Below, piece after piece: positions 1 to 8,979 of a stretch of 64,000 bases of DNA; within the stretch, counting starts at the first letter, position 1; every line of letters begins with the position of its first letter. The stretch is from positions 682,001 through 746,000 of the forward strand of contig CP076357.1 of assembly GCA_018798825.1 (NCBI GenBank), in the 5' to 3' direction. The translations under genes and the position numbers were made by a program. Below the pieces are notes generated by a model that was not told the DNA's origin, did no database searches, and saw nothing but the letters and a program-made list of their open reading frames with translations. This DNA comes from Ochrobactrum sp. BTU1. GTDB lineage: Bacteria > Pseudomonadota > Alphaproteobacteria > Rhizobiales > Rhizobiaceae.

Positions 1-239
1 GGCGGCGTAATTGCCGTCGCCATGTGGATACCGATCACGCTAACCATCTGGCTTGGTGCCTGTAGAGAAGCACAGTGGGCGCGTTCTGTATCGTTTTGGT
101 CAATCCGTCGAGCGCCCTTGCGGATATCGTCGCCTGTCGACGACAAACACCGGAAAGTGTTTGCCCGGCCCAACGATCGTTGGGCATGCAGCTCCCTTAA
201 AAGGATCGCTTCCGTACTCGCCACCTCAGCCGAGTTCAT
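1..239 (-). CDS. possible truncated hypothetical protein running off the left edge
   Basis: An open frame starts at an ATG at 239 and runs without a stop to position 1, about 79 codons. I do not recognise the product; the visible part is hydrophilic with scattered Arg and Glu and shows no membrane segment. No convincing ribosome binding site lies upstream. An inverted repeat at 241-265 separates it from the dehydrogenase gene. It may be a real gene whose 3' part lies outside the window, or a chance open frame. Confidence 0.25.
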   Translation of the reverse strand, partial: MNSAEVASTEAILLRELHAQRSLGRANTFRCLSSTGDDIRKGARRIDQNDTERAHCASLQAPSQMVSVIGIHMATAITP

Positions 240-240
240 A

Positions 241-265
241 CTGTCAGTCTCAATCGAGCTGACAG
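241..265. terminator. inverted repeat downstream of the alcohol dehydrogenase
   Basis: CTGTCAG and CTGACAG arms of 7 bp flank an 11-nt loop about 25 nt past the stop of the dehydrogenase gene. No clear T-run follows, so it could be a weak terminator or an operator. Confidence 0.3.
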
Positions 266-288
266 TATGTAAGGACAGGCGAGACACC

Positions 289-1452
289 CTATCCGTTCGG
301 ACTGATCACAACCTTCACACAGCCATTTTCTTTATCCCGAAACCGTTTATAAGCATTTGGCCCTTCTTCGATCGTCACCCGATCAGTGATGAGAAAGGTG
401 GGGTCAATCTTGCCATCCGCAATAAGCTGCATCAGCGGTGCAAGATAACGCTGAACGTGTGTCTGACCAGTCTTCATCGTCAACCCTTTTCCGACGAAGG
501 GGCCGAGTGCTATCGGAACAGCAGGACCGATAAAAACCCCGGGTAAAAATACGGTACCACCCGGCCGACAAGCAAGCAAAGCTTGGTTAAGAGCATAGGG
601 CCGTTCCAACGAAGTGAACTTGGACTGCATCGTTTCAAGTGCCCCACCCGATCCGTGGCTTTCCATACCCACCGCTTCAATGACTGCATCTGGCCCCGCT
701 CCATCCGTCATCTCTACGATTTTCTGCTGCAGATCTTCGTCGGTATAGTCGAGAACGTCTGCTCCCGAAATTCCGGCCAGTTCCAATCGCTCAGGGACAG
801 TGTCGATAGCAATTACTCTGCCAGCGCCTAAGAGAAATGCGGACTTGATTGCAAACAATCCCACCGGGCCGCATCCGAATACGGCGACAGTCTGTCCAGG
901 TTTGATATCGCAATTTTCTGCAGCCATATAACCGGTGGGAAAGATATCGGATAGAAAAAGGACCTGCTCATCAGAGAGACCATCGGGGACCACGATTGGT
1001 CCAACATCAGCGAAGGGAACCCTGAGATATTGCGCTTGTCCTCCCGGGTAGCGGCCATACATTTCAGAATAACCAAAAAGACCAGCGGTCGGATAACCGA
1101 TCTGTTTAGCCTGTTGGGTTGCGGCAGGATTTGATCGTTCGCAAAGAGAGAATAGGCTCTGGCGGCACATTCTGCACTCCCCGCAAGATATCGTAAAGGG
1201 AACAACGACCCGATCCCCTATTTTGAGGCGGCTATTTCCACGGCCGACCTCCACTACCTCTCCCATGGTTTCGTGCCCCATGACATCACCCGCATGCATA
1301 CCAGGTACAAATCCTCCATAAAGATGGAGGTCAGAACCGCAAATTGCGCAACTCGTTACCTTAATGATTGCGTCGCGATCATCCTGGATAAACGGATCAT
1401 CGACTGTTTCGCAGCGAATATCACCTGTACCGTGCCATGTGAGAGCTTTCAT
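289..1452 (-). CDS. zinc-dependent alcohol/formaldehyde dehydrogenase (MDR family)
   Basis: A 387-residue medium-chain dehydrogenase that would oxidise an alcohol or aldehyde adduct with NAD(P) in the cytoplasm. Visible features are the catalytic-zinc motif CAICGSDLH near residues 35-42, a GHETMGEV helix, a structural-zinc cluster CGECRMC..C near residue 100, and a Rossmann loop VFGCGPVGLFAI near residue 190. Length and layout fit the glutathione-independent formaldehyde dehydrogenase-like branch; the substrate cannot be told. An AAGGA site lies 8 nt before the ATG. A GGAAC-N16-AGTT element at 1538-1562 suggests control by the general stress sigma factor. Confidence 0.88.
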   Translation of the reverse strand: MKALTWHGTGDIRCETVDDPFIQDDRDAIIKVTSCAICGSDLHLYGGFVPGMHAGDVMGHETMGEVVEVGRGNSRLKIGDRVVVPFTISCGECRMCRQSLFSLCERSNPAATQQAKQIGYPTAGLFGYSEMYGRYPGGQAQYLRVPFADVGPIVVPDGLSDEQVLFLSDIFPTGYMAAENCDIKPGQTVAVFGCGPVGLFAIKSAFLLGAGRVIAIDTVPERLELAGISGADVLDYTDEDLQQKIVEMTDGAGPDAVIEAVGMESHGSGGALETMQSKFTSLERPYALNQALLACRPGGTVFLPGVFIGPAVPIALGPFVGKGLTMKTGQTHVQRYLAPLMQLIADGKIDPTFLITDRVTIEEGPNAYKRFRDKENGCVKVVISPNG

Positions 1453-1537
1453 TGTCAGTTTCCTTTTTGATTAAGTTTTGTTCCCCTGTGACGCACATGC
1501 AGTAATGGACGCATCATTCCGGTATGCGGCTCCCCCC

Positions 1538-1562
1538 AACTCACCGCCGGACCAACTGTTCC
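1538..1562 (-). promoter_or_regulatory. EcfG-type promoter for the dehydrogenase
   Basis: Read on the minus strand this is GGAAC (1558-1562), 16 nt, then AGTT (1538-1541). It matches the alphaproteobacterial EcfG/RpoE2 pattern GGAAC-N18/19-TT. It lies about 85 nt upstream of the ATG at 1452. Confidence 0.5.
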
Positions 1563-1606
1563 CTGCGGACCAATGACTAAAATCTTTGAAACTAAATGGC
1601 GTTGGG

Positions 1607-1631
1607 GGAACATGACGCGGCCATCGGGGTT
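1607..1631 (+). promoter_or_regulatory. EcfG-type promoter for the 1675 gene
   Basis: GGAAC at 1607-1611, 16 nt, then GGTT at 1628-1631, about 43 nt before the ATG at 1675. Together with the element at 1538-1562 it would form a divergent pair of general-stress promoters. Confidence 0.5.
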
Positions 1632-1674
1632 TGATGTACACCAGCCGTCATTGCATTTACCAAGGAGAAAAATC

Positions 1675-2055
1675 ATGCCCTATCGAGATTGGAATGGCTT
1701 TAGCAAGTGGGGAGAAAAACCTGATCCAGGGGTCGCCGTTTCGCCATCGTCTGATCTGTTTTTGTTTGCGTTAATGCCCGCCGAAGGTGCGCAGTTTCAA
1801 GATCGCGCTGATGTCGCTGGAGGTGCATTAGTGGTGGCTCGCTCCGCAGCAGATGCGCGACTGGTGGCCGCCGAGAGTGAATACTTACAGGAAAATAGCG
1901 TAATACCTGAAGCTGGGATCACTCATAGTTCGGCATTTCGAGATGAGAAGCTTTATCATGTTCAGCAAGTCGACGGCAATCCAGTGGAAGGCGAACGAGC
2001 GGTGGTGGCTTCTGAATTCAAAGGCGACGACCGTTGGCGCACCTTTGAAGATTAA
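1675..2055 (+). CDS. hypothetical protein, 126 aa
   Basis: I chose the ATG at 1675 because an AAGGAG site lies 8 nt upstream; the open frame extends further 5' but without a ribosome site. The protein is soluble and acidic, with no signal peptide or membrane segment, and I do not recognise its family. It sits behind a likely EcfG promoter and faces the catalase gene tail to tail, so a stress role is an inference from context only. Confidence 0.65.
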   Translation: MPYRDWNGFSKWGEKPDPGVAVSPSSDLFLFALMPAEGAQFQDRADVAGGALVVARSAADARLVAAESEYLQENSVIPEAGITHSSAFRDEKLYHVQQVDGNPVEGERAVVASEFKGDDRWRTFED

Positions 2056-2257
2056 TGTGTCAGCCCGCGAAATGAAAAATCAGGCACAAGATTCTGGCGT
2101 TCCCGATATAGGCGCGAAAATGCCCCTAAAGCCAAGGAGTAACTTGTTGTTCTTACGCCAGGGAATTGAGAGAGACCGAGGTATAAAACCACAGGACCGT
2201 TGAATGGGGTTGGCCTCAGGCTTTCTCTCACGCTTGCGTTCAATCTCTGGTCACCCG

Positions 2258-2284
2258 CGCATCGGGGGCAGTGCCCCCGATGCG
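2258..2284. terminator. 12-bp GC-rich hairpin between convergent genes
   Basis: CGCATCGGGGGC and GCCCCCGATGCG form a perfect 12-bp stem with a 3-nt loop. It lies between the convergent 1675 gene and katE and probably ends transcription from one or both sides, although no T-run follows. Confidence 0.6.
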
Positions 2285-2292
2285 ATACGGAC

Positions 2293-4398
2293 TTAAAGTT
2301 TGACTGCCGGTTCTCGTGTCCACAACCTGATACGACCGCATTGTTCAAAAAAGTTGGCGATCGACGTCTCATGCTGAAGCAGTATCAAACCTTCATCAAG
2401 GGTTGGATCGATACCAACCTTTTTCATCAAGCTTATGGCACCTTCTGAGTAGCCTATGAATTTACAGTGTGCGAACGCATCTGAAACGAAATCTCGGGCC
2501 GTTGCCTCGCCAGTCAAGCGCTCGGCTGCCTCAGGCTCCAATAGTAGAACCACTGCATCGAACAAGACGGATGGACCTCCGTCAATCATATAGTCGCCTG
2601 CTATGATGGTCCCATCATCTGCGACGGCTCCGCCGACCCGTGGCGCGATAACTTCAACCACAGCGCCTCCACTTTCAAACTGGTCCTTGAGCGTTTGAAA
2701 AAGAGTATGATCCGTTCCCGGTCCGATCAATATCCCCAATTTGCGACCGGCAAAACTTTCAGGACCGTTCTTGAGAATGCTCAAGGCGTCCGACGGTGGA
2801 AGGTCGTCGCGAGGTTCGATAGCTGCGTCTGCGGGTTGGGGCAGTGTTTTAATACCCAGTTTATCAGCAACGTTTGTAGCGAGCCCCTCGTCAATTCGAA
2901 GAAGATGAGAGACCATCCTCTCCCGGATGGTTACATTTTCACACCGGCTCAATTCGAATGTTAGAGCGGCTGCAATATGGCGCTGTTCCACTTCCGTCTG
3001 GCTAATGAAGAATTGACGCGCTTGACTGTAGTGATCTGCAAAGCTCTCTGGGCGAAGTCGGATCTTTTCTCCTTTTTCGGATTCAGGATAGGTCACAAAA
3101 CCTTCAGCTGCGCCTTCGCGCGGTTGGTCATCCCAAGAGTTGGGCTGATAATTGACCCGGCCGACGGGATTTCGCATTGCCATGTGTCCGTCCTGTTGGA
3201 AATGATGGAACGGGCACTTGGGAGCGTTGATCGGCAGATGTGTGAAATTAGGACTTCCCAAGCGTTTAAGTTGCGTGTCGAGATAAGAGAAGTTCCGCCC
3301 TTGAAGCAATGGATCATTGGAAAAATCGATACCGGGGGGAACATTTTGCGTCATGAAGGCAACCTGTTCTGTTTCGGCAAAGAAATTGTCCGGCATGCGA
3401 TTAAGTACGAGGCGACCAACGGGGATTGGCGGGAGGATCTCCTCGGGTATAATCTTGGTCGGATCTAAGATGTCGAAATCAAAACTGTCTGCGAAATCCT
3501 CATCGAACAGTTGGAGAGTAAGCTCCCATTCGGGAAAATCGCCAGATTGTATCGATTGCCACAAGTCGCGTCTGTGAAAATCTGGATCCGCGCCGTTAAT
3601 CTTGACGGCTTCGTTCCAGGCGACAGATTGCATACCTAGCTTAGGCTTCCAGATGAATTTCACAAATGTGGAGTCACCTTTCGCATTTACCATCCGGAAT
3701 GTGTGAACGCCAAACCCTTGCATGAAACGGAACGATCGTGGAATAGCGCGGTCAGACATGATCCACATAATCATATGCATGGATTCTGGCGTCAGGCTGA
3801 TAAAATCCCAAAAATTGTCATGCGCTGACTGTGCCTGAGGAAATGCGCGATCAGGCTCTGGCTTCACCGAATGCACAACATCGGGAAACTTTATCGCGTC
3901 CTGAATAAAAAATACCGGGATGTTGTTGCCGACGAGATCCCAATTCCCTTCCTGGGTATAGAACTTCACGGCAAAACCGCGAACGTCGCGCGCTAGGTCG
4001 AAGGAACCCTTTGAACCAGCAACCGTTGAGAAACGGACAAAAACTGGTGTTTGTTCACCAGCACGCTGAAAAAGGTCTGCACGCGTATAGGCTGCCAGCG
4101 AAGCGTAATTCTCAAAAAAACCATGGGCACCATAACCACGTGCATGAACGACCCGCTCAGGGATACGCTCGTGATCAAAGTGAAAGATTTTCTCCCGAAA
4201 ATGGAAATCCTCCATCAATAAAGGACCCCTCGCTCCAACTTTGAGCGAGTTTTGGTCATCCGACACGGGCGCTCCTTGCGAAGTCGTCAGTTGTTCCTTA
4301 TCCTCTGCTGCCACTTGGTGGAGTTCTCCACCATTTCCGCGCTGGAGTTTCTGATCATGAATTTTAGCGGTTGCTGGCTTTTCGTCTCTGGCTGGCAT
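2293..4398 (-). CDS. katE: monofunctional catalase, large-subunit HPII type
   Basis: Degrades hydrogen peroxide with a haem cofactor in the cytoplasm. The protein has the clade-2 layout: a hydrophilic N-terminal arm, the catalase barrel ([11 protein letters not shown] with the catalytic His; [16 protein letters not shown] with the distal Asn; [12 protein letters not shown] with the proximal haem Tyr), and a C-terminal flavodoxin/DJ-1-like domain of about 150 residues. I chose the ATG at 4398 (701 aa): GGAGA lies 8 nt upstream, and an EcfG-type promoter at 4433-4457 falls inside the longer frame that would start at 4494 (733 aa). A starvation and oxidative-stress role is expected for the family. 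Confidence 0.95.
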   Translation of the reverse strand: MPARDEKPATAKIHDQKLQRGNGGELHQVAAEDKEQLTTSQGAPVSDDQNSLKVGARGPLLMEDFHFREKIFHFDHERIPERVVHARGYGAHGFFENYASLAAYTRADLFQRAGEQTPVFVRFSTVAGSKGSFDLARDVRGFAVKFYTQEGNWDLVGNNIPVFFIQDAIKFPDVVHSVKPEPDRAFPQAQSAHDNFWDFISLTPESMHMIMWIMSDRAIPRSFRFMQGFGVHTFRMVNAKGDSTFVKFIWKPKLGMQSVAWNEAVKINGADPDFHRRDLWQSIQSGDFPEWELTLQLFDEDFADSFDFDILDPTKIIPEEILPPIPVGRLVLNRMPDNFFAETEQVAFMTQNVPPGIDFSNDPLLQGRNFSYLDTQLKRLGSPNFTHLPINAPKCPFHHFQQDGHMAMRNPVGRVNYQPNSWDDQPREGAAEGFVTYPESEKGEKIRLRPESFADHYSQARQFFISQTEVEQRHIAAALTFELSRCENVTIRERMVSHLLRIDEGLATNVADKLGIKTLPQPADAAIEPRDDLPPSDALSILKNGPESFAGRKLGILIGPGTDHTLFQTLKDQFESGGAVVEVIAPRVGGAVADDGTIIAGDYMIDGGPSVLFDAVVLLLEPEAAERLTGEATARDFVSDAFAHCKFIGYSEGAISLMKKVGIDPTLDEGLILLQHETSIANFFEQCGRIRLWTREPAVKL

Positions 4399-4432
4399 CG
4401 CTGCTGTCTCCGTTAAAGATTTTTGACCGCCT

Positions 4433-4457
4433 AACTTGCCGCGTTCCACAAAGTTCC
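4433..4457 (-). promoter_or_regulatory. EcfG-type promoter for katE
   Basis: GGAAC (4453-4457), 16 nt, AGTT (4433-4436) on the minus strand, about 35 nt before the preferred katE ATG. A start of transcription here would exclude the alternative start codon at 4494. Confidence 0.55.
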
Positions 4458-4638
4458 CCCCGTAAAATTGCGAACGCGATCGAATGTCCCTCATGGAAAC
4501 AAATCGGCTCTTTCCCGGTTAGTGCTGGGAGCCACACCGTATGCCGTCGTTTACGTTGAGAATTTGCGGCGGCGACTTGCCGTTTCGAAAAGCAGCGGGA
4601 CCGGCTGACTGTTAAACTGCACCAAAAAGGAAAATCTG

Positions 4639-5268
4639 ATGAACTCGTTGCATCGCAAGCCTCTGACTGCACTCGCACTCAATGCGACCTTGAAAAATTC
4701 GCATGGGGGACCTTCATCTACACAGCAACTTCTCGAATATGTCGAAAGCCATTTGGCACCGCTTGGAGTTACAACCCAACATATAAGGCTCAGCGATTAC
4801 GAAATCGCCCCTGGCGTTACATCCGATGAGGGCGATGGCGATCAATGGCCAGAAATACGCAAGAAGATCGTTGCGTGTGATATCCTGCTCATGGGGACGC
4901 CGATCTGGCTTGGACAGCCTTCGAGCATTTGTAAGCGGGCGCTTGAACGAATGGACGCGTTTTTATCCGAAACAGACGCCGAGAACCATATGCCTTTCTA
5001 TCCGCGTGTTGCAGGCGTAGTTGTGGTGGGCAACGAGGACGGTGCACATCATGTGTCGGCTGAATTGTATCAGGCACTCAACGATGTTGGATTTACTATT
5101 CCTGCAAATGCGGTCAGTTACTGGGTTGGGGAAGCAATGCAATCAACAGACTTCAAAGATTTGAAGGTCATCCCCGACACCGTGGTTGAGGCAACAAAAT
5201 TGTTAGCCATAAACTGCGCGCACCTTGCCCGCATTCTGCGCGAGGATCCCTATCCGGCGAATGGGTGA
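4639..5268 (+). CDS. NADPH-dependent FMN reductase / flavodoxin-fold oxidoreductase
   Basis: A 209-residue flavodoxin-fold protein. The N-terminal strand LTALALNATLKNS with a following Ser/Thr-rich loop is the FMN phosphate-binding region, and ILLMGTPIWLGQPSS near residue 90 is the second flavin loop typical of NAD(P)H-dependent reductases and WrbA-like proteins. An AAGGA site lies 7 nt before the ATG. It starts about 240 bp from katE, facing away, so the pair may share stress control, but I see no clear EcfG element for it. Substrate unknown. Confidence 0.8.
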   Translation: MNSLHRKPLTALALNATLKNSHGGPSSTQQLLEYVESHLAPLGVTTQHIRLSDYEIAPGVTSDEGDGDQWPEIRKKIVACDILLMGTPIWLGQPSSICKRALERMDAFLSETDAENHMPFYPRVAGVVVVGNEDGAHHVSAELYQALNDVGFTIPANAVSYWVGEAMQSTDFKDLKVIPDTVVEATKLLAINCAHLARILREDPYPANG

Positions 5269-5361
5269 GACGTGAAGTAAGCATGCATGGACGTGTCGAT
5301 TTAGATGAGACGGAGGAAGGAGCACGTCGCCATAATCTGGCGGGAACTCGTGAAAGGCTCA

Positions 5362-5964
5362 TTATCGACTGACGTGTTGTCCGCTTTTAGAGCCGTTCCC
5401 CCGGCGTGCAGATGATCGACTGACGCAGGCGTTATCGCTCATCCAGAACCGCCATTCGACGTCCACAGCCCGGCTTATGCCAATGCGAGCCCCGCATGAA
5501 ATCAAAGGAACTTGTTGTCGCGGCTCAAATTCGAAAGGTGCTGCACTCAGCGGCACGCCATCCAACGCAGCCGAAATACCGAGTGCTTGCGTCAATTTTG
5601 CGGGTCCTGAACAAAGCGCAGTCAACTGCTTTATCCGTCGCCGCTCCTGCATCTGTTCGATACCTTTGATCGGAACAATTGCTCGTAACAGAACAGCTGA
5701 AGCGTCGGAACAAACAAAATTCATGCACCAATGTAACCCATAGATACGATAAACATAGGCGCAGCCGGGAGGGCCAAACATGGAACGGTTACGCTTACTC
5801 GGGCCGGTGAAACTGTGAGATGCTGGATCTAACCTATTATAGGCTTCGGTCTCGACGATTGTCCCGCCGACACCGTTAACAAAGAAATTCCAACCAATCA
5901 TTTCCGGCGCGACTTCAGACGCATCGCGGAAGAAAAAGGCATTGAGCTCCTTATTCTCCACCAT
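5362..5964 (-). CDS. DNA-3-methyladenine glycosylase (AAG/MPG family)
   Basis: Base-excision repair enzyme that removes alkylated purines. The 200-residue length is usual. Visible motifs are GGTIVETEAYN with the catalytic Glu, SKRNRSMFGPPGCAYVYRIYGLHWCMN (DNA-intercalating and base-pocket region) and LLRAIVPIKGIEQMQERR. An AAGG site lies 6 nt before the ATG. Its neighbours are stress genes, which fits alkylation repair. It converges on the flavin reductase gene. Confidence 0.9.
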   Translation of the reverse strand: MVENKELNAFFFRDASEVAPEMIGWNFFVNGVGGTIVETEAYNRLDPASHSFTGPSKRNRSMFGPPGCAYVYRIYGLHWCMNFVCSDASAVLLRAIVPIKGIEQMQERRRIKQLTALCSGPAKLTQALGISAALDGVPLSAAPFEFEPRQQVPLISCGARIGISRAVDVEWRFWMSDNACVSRSSARRGNGSKSGQHVSR

Positions 5965-6047
5965 AATCGCCTTTCATGCGCAGCAGTTCAGTCTTGAGGG
6001 CATCATCACCATGATGAAGCTAACCTGTCAAATCGTATGAAAGAAGA

Positions 6048-6317
6048 TCATTTGCGCTTCACGCCGTATTCTCGACATTCCTTCGCGTCTTTTCCTGGCT
6101 TACATTTCTCTTGTTTAATAACTTTCTGCTTATCCTTCGGTGGATTGGCCTTTGGTTGACTTTGTTTTTTGGGCACAACAGGCTTTGCGTTATCGTGAGA
6201 GGGGGTGCCTGGAACTTCTGGTTCCTGGCCGCCGGACTGGGTGGGCATACCAGACTCCTGAGCAACCGCCAAACCACAGCTCGTTGCAAATGCCGCGGCA
6301 AGAATAATGCGAAACAT
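6048..6317 (-). CDS. small secreted lysine-rich protein
   Basis: An 89-residue protein starting at the ATG at 6317, chosen because GGAG lies 7 nt upstream. A signal peptide (MFRIILAAAFATSCGLAVAQ) is followed by a low-complexity Pro/Lys/Gln-rich tail with KCKPGKDAKECREYG near the end, giving two Cys in the mature chain. I do not recognise the family. A GGAAC-N17-TGTT element upstream suggests stress control; the product probably acts in the periplasm. Confidence 0.65.
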   Translation of the reverse strand: MFRIILAAAFATSCGLAVAQESGMPTQSGGQEPEVPGTPSHDNAKPVVPKKQSQPKANPPKDKQKVIKQEKCKPGKDAKECREYGVKRK

Positions 6318-6352
6318 ATCACTACTCCATTTTGATTGAGCTATGAATGCTA

Positions 6353-6378
6353 AACAAATCGAAGCCAATGGAAGTTCC
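6353..6378 (-). promoter_or_regulatory. EcfG-type promoter for the 6317 gene
   Basis: GGAAC (6374-6378), 17 nt, TGTT (6353-6356) on the minus strand, about 35 nt before the start codon. Confidence 0.45.
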
Positions 6379-6424
6379 GCGTTTCGCAGGTGCTGGAAGG
6401 TCCAAAATGCGATTGCCCACATTT

Positions 6425-6889
6425 CTAGTCAAATGGGCTAAAGATGACCACTAAAACACATAGGCTTAGAAGAAAAAATGACAGGCAGGCATATTTGAAA
6501 AGCAATCTTTCCCATCGGGAAAGTGACTGAGACCCGTTGGCGGGTACTTTTTTATTCAATGATCGAACCAATTGAAAAGCGGTCAGAAATAAAATTATGA
6601 CAAGCAAGCCGATTGTCCATGCTAATTCCACCGCTCGGCTCGGATGCCCCGGAACACCTAAAATCCAGGGAAATAGCAACAATCCACACACCGCCGCCAC
6701 GAAGCCTGCAAACCTCTGATAGATGAAAAACAACATGAATGCTCCGTCAAACTTGCCGTGCTTGCTTGCAAATGACTTATAACGACCCGAGCCGAAAAGA
6801 AAGATCGAGCCGAAGTATGAGGCCCGCCTCCAGAACAAGCCACAGGGCTGCGTGATTTTTAAGAACGATCTGAAGTTATGGCGTCGCAA
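6425..6889 (-). CDS. hypothetical membrane protein
   Basis: A frame of up to 154 residues with three clear hydrophobic stretches: one around FAGFVAAVCGLLLFPWILG, one around WTIGLLVIILFLTAF and one at the C-terminus. Loops between them are charged. I do not recognise the family. The true start is uncertain; internal Met codons near residue 52 would still leave all three membrane segments. It is separated by about 100 nt from the gene at 6048-6317 on the same strand. Confidence 0.5.
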   Translation of the reverse strand: MRRHNFRSFLKITQPCGLFWRRASYFGSIFLFGSGRYKSFASKHGKFDGAFMLFFIYQRFAGFVAAVCGLLLFPWILGVPGHPSRAVELAWTIGLLVIILFLTAFQLVRSLNKKVPANGSQSLSRWERLLFKYACLSFFLLSLCVLVVIFSPFD

Positions 6890-6985
6890 CGCTGTGAGCT
6901 AAACGCCCCAATGCGCAAATATAGTTTTTGCGGACTTCGGGCATTTGCATTGCGTCAAATCAAACTGATCATTTTCAATAAATAT

Positions 6986-7010
6986 TGAACTTTCCAGTGC
7001 GGACAGCGTT
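6986..7010 (+). promoter_or_regulatory. EcfG-like promoter with one mismatch
   Basis: TGAAC at 6986-6990, 16 nt, CGTT at 7007-7010. The -10 is ideal; the first base of the -35 differs from GGAAC. It lies 70 nt upstream of the short membrane-peptide gene at 7081. Confidence 0.35.
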
Positions 7011-7080
7011 TGGAGACAGAGGATTTGATTATCGATCTGCCGAGCGTCGAGGCATACAGACGGGAGAAGCGGCACCGAAG

Positions 7081-7185
7081 ATGACGATTTTTGATTTTAC
7101 GATATCGGAACAGGCATTTCTCGTCAGCGGAGCAGTTTTCGCTGCCGCATTGGCCTGCATTTTGCTCTGGTGGCTACCTCAGTAA
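7081..7185 (+). CDS. 34-residue single-pass membrane peptide
   Basis: The short frame begins MTIFDFTISEQAF, continues into one hydrophobic helix (LVSGAVFAAALACILLWW) and stops four residues later. A longer in-frame version from 6985 would add 32 hydrophilic residues, but the likely promoter lies across that start. The ribosome site is weak, with GGGAGA about 13 nt upstream. Function unknown. Confidence 0.4.
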   Translation: MTIFDFTISEQAFLVSGAVFAAALACILLWWLPQ

Positions 7186-7275
7186 AAGCTATCTATCTGA
7201 CAGCTTTGGCAAATTTGATTTCAGCGACCAAAACACCTATGTAATGATAATAGGAAAGTTCTGTTTTGGAGTATG

Positions 7276-7647
7276 ATGAGAGAGCTGTTCAAAATCATCT
7301 TAATAGGCTTTGGTCTCTTGCCATCAGTCGCTGTTGCCGCGACCGACGCTGAGATCATCACTCAGGCTGCAACAAAGTGTTGGAAGGTTCCTGCAGACGC
7401 TTCTTATACGCGGGCCTCGGCGACTTTCGAAGTCACTTATGACGGAAATGGCGAAATCACTGACATTGTCACCGTGGAATATCAGCCAGTCCGCAAAGCA
7501 GGGGAAGAATTCGCTGTTAGTGCACAAAACGCCATTCTTGAATGCGCGAACAAAACTACAGTTCGGTCGAGGACCGTTCGGATCGTGATGCGATACGCAC
7601 AAGCAAAATCGGACGGTCCGCTGATAATGAAACGCAAGCTGCGTTAG
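7276..7647 (+). CDS. small secreted hypothetical protein
   Basis: A 123-residue protein with a signal peptide (residues 1-21, ending AVA) and a mature alpha/beta domain containing FEVTYDGNGEITDIVTVEYQP and two Cys (TKCWKV and LECANK). This resembles the small C-terminal domain of TonB/TolA-like proteins, but the match is by eye and weak. I prefer the second of two tandem ATGs because GGAG ends only 1 nt before the first. Probably periplasmic. Confidence 0.65.
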   Translation: MRELFKIILIGFGLLPSVAVAATDAEIITQAATKCWKVPADASYTRASATFEVTYDGNGEITDIVTVEYQPVRKAGEEFAVSAQNAILECANKTTVRSRTVRIVMRYAQAKSDGPLIMKRKLR

Positions 7648-7817
7648 CAGAGTTTGAAATGCCAGATTTGGCATTACTCTGAATTAACGCCGAGAACGCG
7701 GCATTTCAAGTTGGCCACTGAAAATGCTTCGAAAATTGGCTTCACATTTCTTGACTGACCGCTGATGCTCCCTATTTGGTCGTCTATTCACATCATGTGA
7801 TTGGAGGGACTAAAAAT

Positions 7818-8063
7818 ATGAAGAAAATCGCATTTTGTTTAGTTGCGCTCATGGCCGTTTCAGGCTGTACGTCGACGGAGAAAGATCTCAGTGTCGGAAC
7901 CGTGGCGGGTGCCGCAATTGGCGGCATTGCAGGTGGAGGTCGCGGTGCACTGATCGGTGCAGGTGCAGGCGCTGTAGGCGGACTGCTTGTTCGAAATCTT
8001 CGCAACGGAAATTGTCAGTATCGCGATCGCCATGGTCGAATTTACACCGCGCGTTGTCGCTAA
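7818..8063 (+). CDS. glycine-zipper outer-membrane lipoprotein
   Basis: 81 residues with a lipobox (MAVSGC near residue 17) and a glycine-zipper segment of repeated GxxxG steps (TVAGAAIGGIAGGGRGALI) that would span or sit on the outer membrane, then a short tail with CQYRDRHGRIYTARC. It resembles the 17-kDa-antigen/OsmB-like lipoproteins. GGAGGG lies 8 nt before the ATG, which sets the start well inside the longer frame from 7776. A hairpin at 8073-8093 follows the stop. Confidence 0.82.
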   Translation: MKKIAFCLVALMAVSGCTSTEKDLSVGTVAGAAIGGIAGGGRGALIGAGAGAVGGLLVRNLRNGNCQYRDRHGRIYTARCR

Positions 8064-8072
8064 GCCTTCATC

Positions 8073-8093
8073 GGCGGATCTCTAGGATCCGCC
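8073..8093 (+). terminator. hairpin after the lipoprotein gene
   Basis: GGCGGATC and GATCCGCC pair across a 5-nt loop about 10 nt past the stop codon, followed by ATTCCTTC. A plausible intrinsic terminator with a poor T-tract. Confidence 0.55.
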
Positions 8094-8191
8094 ATTCCTT
8101 CGCCGCAAAATCACCCTGGAAGGTTCGCGATCAATATTTCTTATTTAAGACCCGTTCAATCATTGCCATTCGCTAAAACCGTTGTTTTATT

Positions 8192-8216
8192 GAAACCAAA
8201 TCCTCGCCGGCTCGTT
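8192..8216 (+). promoter_or_regulatory. EcfG-like promoter with one mismatch
   Basis: GAAAC at 8192-8196, 16 nt, CGTT at 8213-8216, 54 nt before the ATG at 8271. One base differs from GGAAC. Confidence 0.35.
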
Positions 8217-8229
8217 TCCATCTCATAGT

Positions 8230-8245
8230 CTTATCAAATGATAAG
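8230..8245. promoter_or_regulatory. palindrome upstream of the DUF883-type gene
   Basis: CTTATCA and TGATAAG arms of 7 bp with a 2-nt centre, immediately downstream of the candidate promoter and 25 nt before the start codon. The geometry suits an operator; the binding protein is unknown. Confidence 0.35.
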
Positions 8246-8270
8246 ATGAACGATGAGAAGGATAATAGAA

Positions 8271-8564
8271 ATGGCAAATGAGCCAGAGAACACCATCGCC
8301 AACCAGATTAGCGAACTTCGTAGCCAGCTAGGCGCGCTTTCAGCTGACCTTTCAGCAAGGCTTGGTAACGCAACTGAAAAGGCTGATGACGCTCTCGTTT
8401 CGGCATCCTCTGCATTCGAGGAGGTTGCCACAAACGCTCGTTACCACGGTTCGCGCGCGCTCAGTGCTGCTCGAGAAAATCCCGCCGCCGCATCAACGGC
8501 GTTAGCGACGATCGGAATCGTGGGTCTGATTGCCGGTATTTTGGTCGGGCGGTGCCGCCGCTAA
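8271..8564 (+). CDS. DUF883/ElaB/YqjD-like membrane-anchored protein
   Basis: 97 residues: an amphipathic helical N-terminal part (QISELRSQLGALSADLSARL), a central Ala-rich helix and a C-terminal membrane anchor (ALATIGIVGLIAGILVGR). This is the layout of the ElaB/YqjD/DUF883 family, in which E. coli members tether ribosomes to the inner membrane in stationary phase. AAGGA lies 8 nt before the chosen ATG. Stress context fits. The family call is by layout and short motifs. Confidence 0.78.
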   Translation: MANEPENTIANQISELRSQLGALSADLSARLGNATEKADDALVSASSAFEEVATNARYHGSRALSAARENPAAASTALATIGIVGLIAGILVGRCRR

Positions 8565-8979
8565 GGAAAAGCGCAGACCGGGCCAATTGCTGCGTGGTCT
8601 GCATTTCTTTAGGATCCTGTTCAAGGAGACCGAATTCCGCTCCTTGGCCGCGCAATTCTACGCCGAAAATCGATCGTCTCGTCGTCCATTGCTCCCACAG
8701 AGCCCCCCACTGCACTAAAGGTGGTTTAGTTGGTAGGCGGTTCGCGTGGGAAAATACCGCACAGAGACGCTTCGCAATGATATAAATTTCAGTAGCAAAG
8801 AATTGTCTAAAATCATGAGATGAAGTCTGACCGGTCTCGGATCGTCGATCGGCCCTCATTAATCGCGCGACATTTTAGAGAACAAATATTTCATCATATT
8901 GATTAGGCATTTGACAGTTGCGGTGTCAGGGTTTGATTGGTGCGGTTTAAATCGCCTCCTGACCTCGCATGATGAATGT
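8565..8979. other. no gene seen
   Basis: About 415 bp. Frames on both strands are short, overlap each other, and lack ribosome sites or recognisable motifs. The right part is AT-rich. I see no clear promoter or hairpin. Confidence 0.5.

Noticed and set aside
5283-5372. 29-codon frame after the flavin reductase gene
   Set aside because: No ribosome site and it runs into the 3' end of the glycosylase gene; most likely chance.
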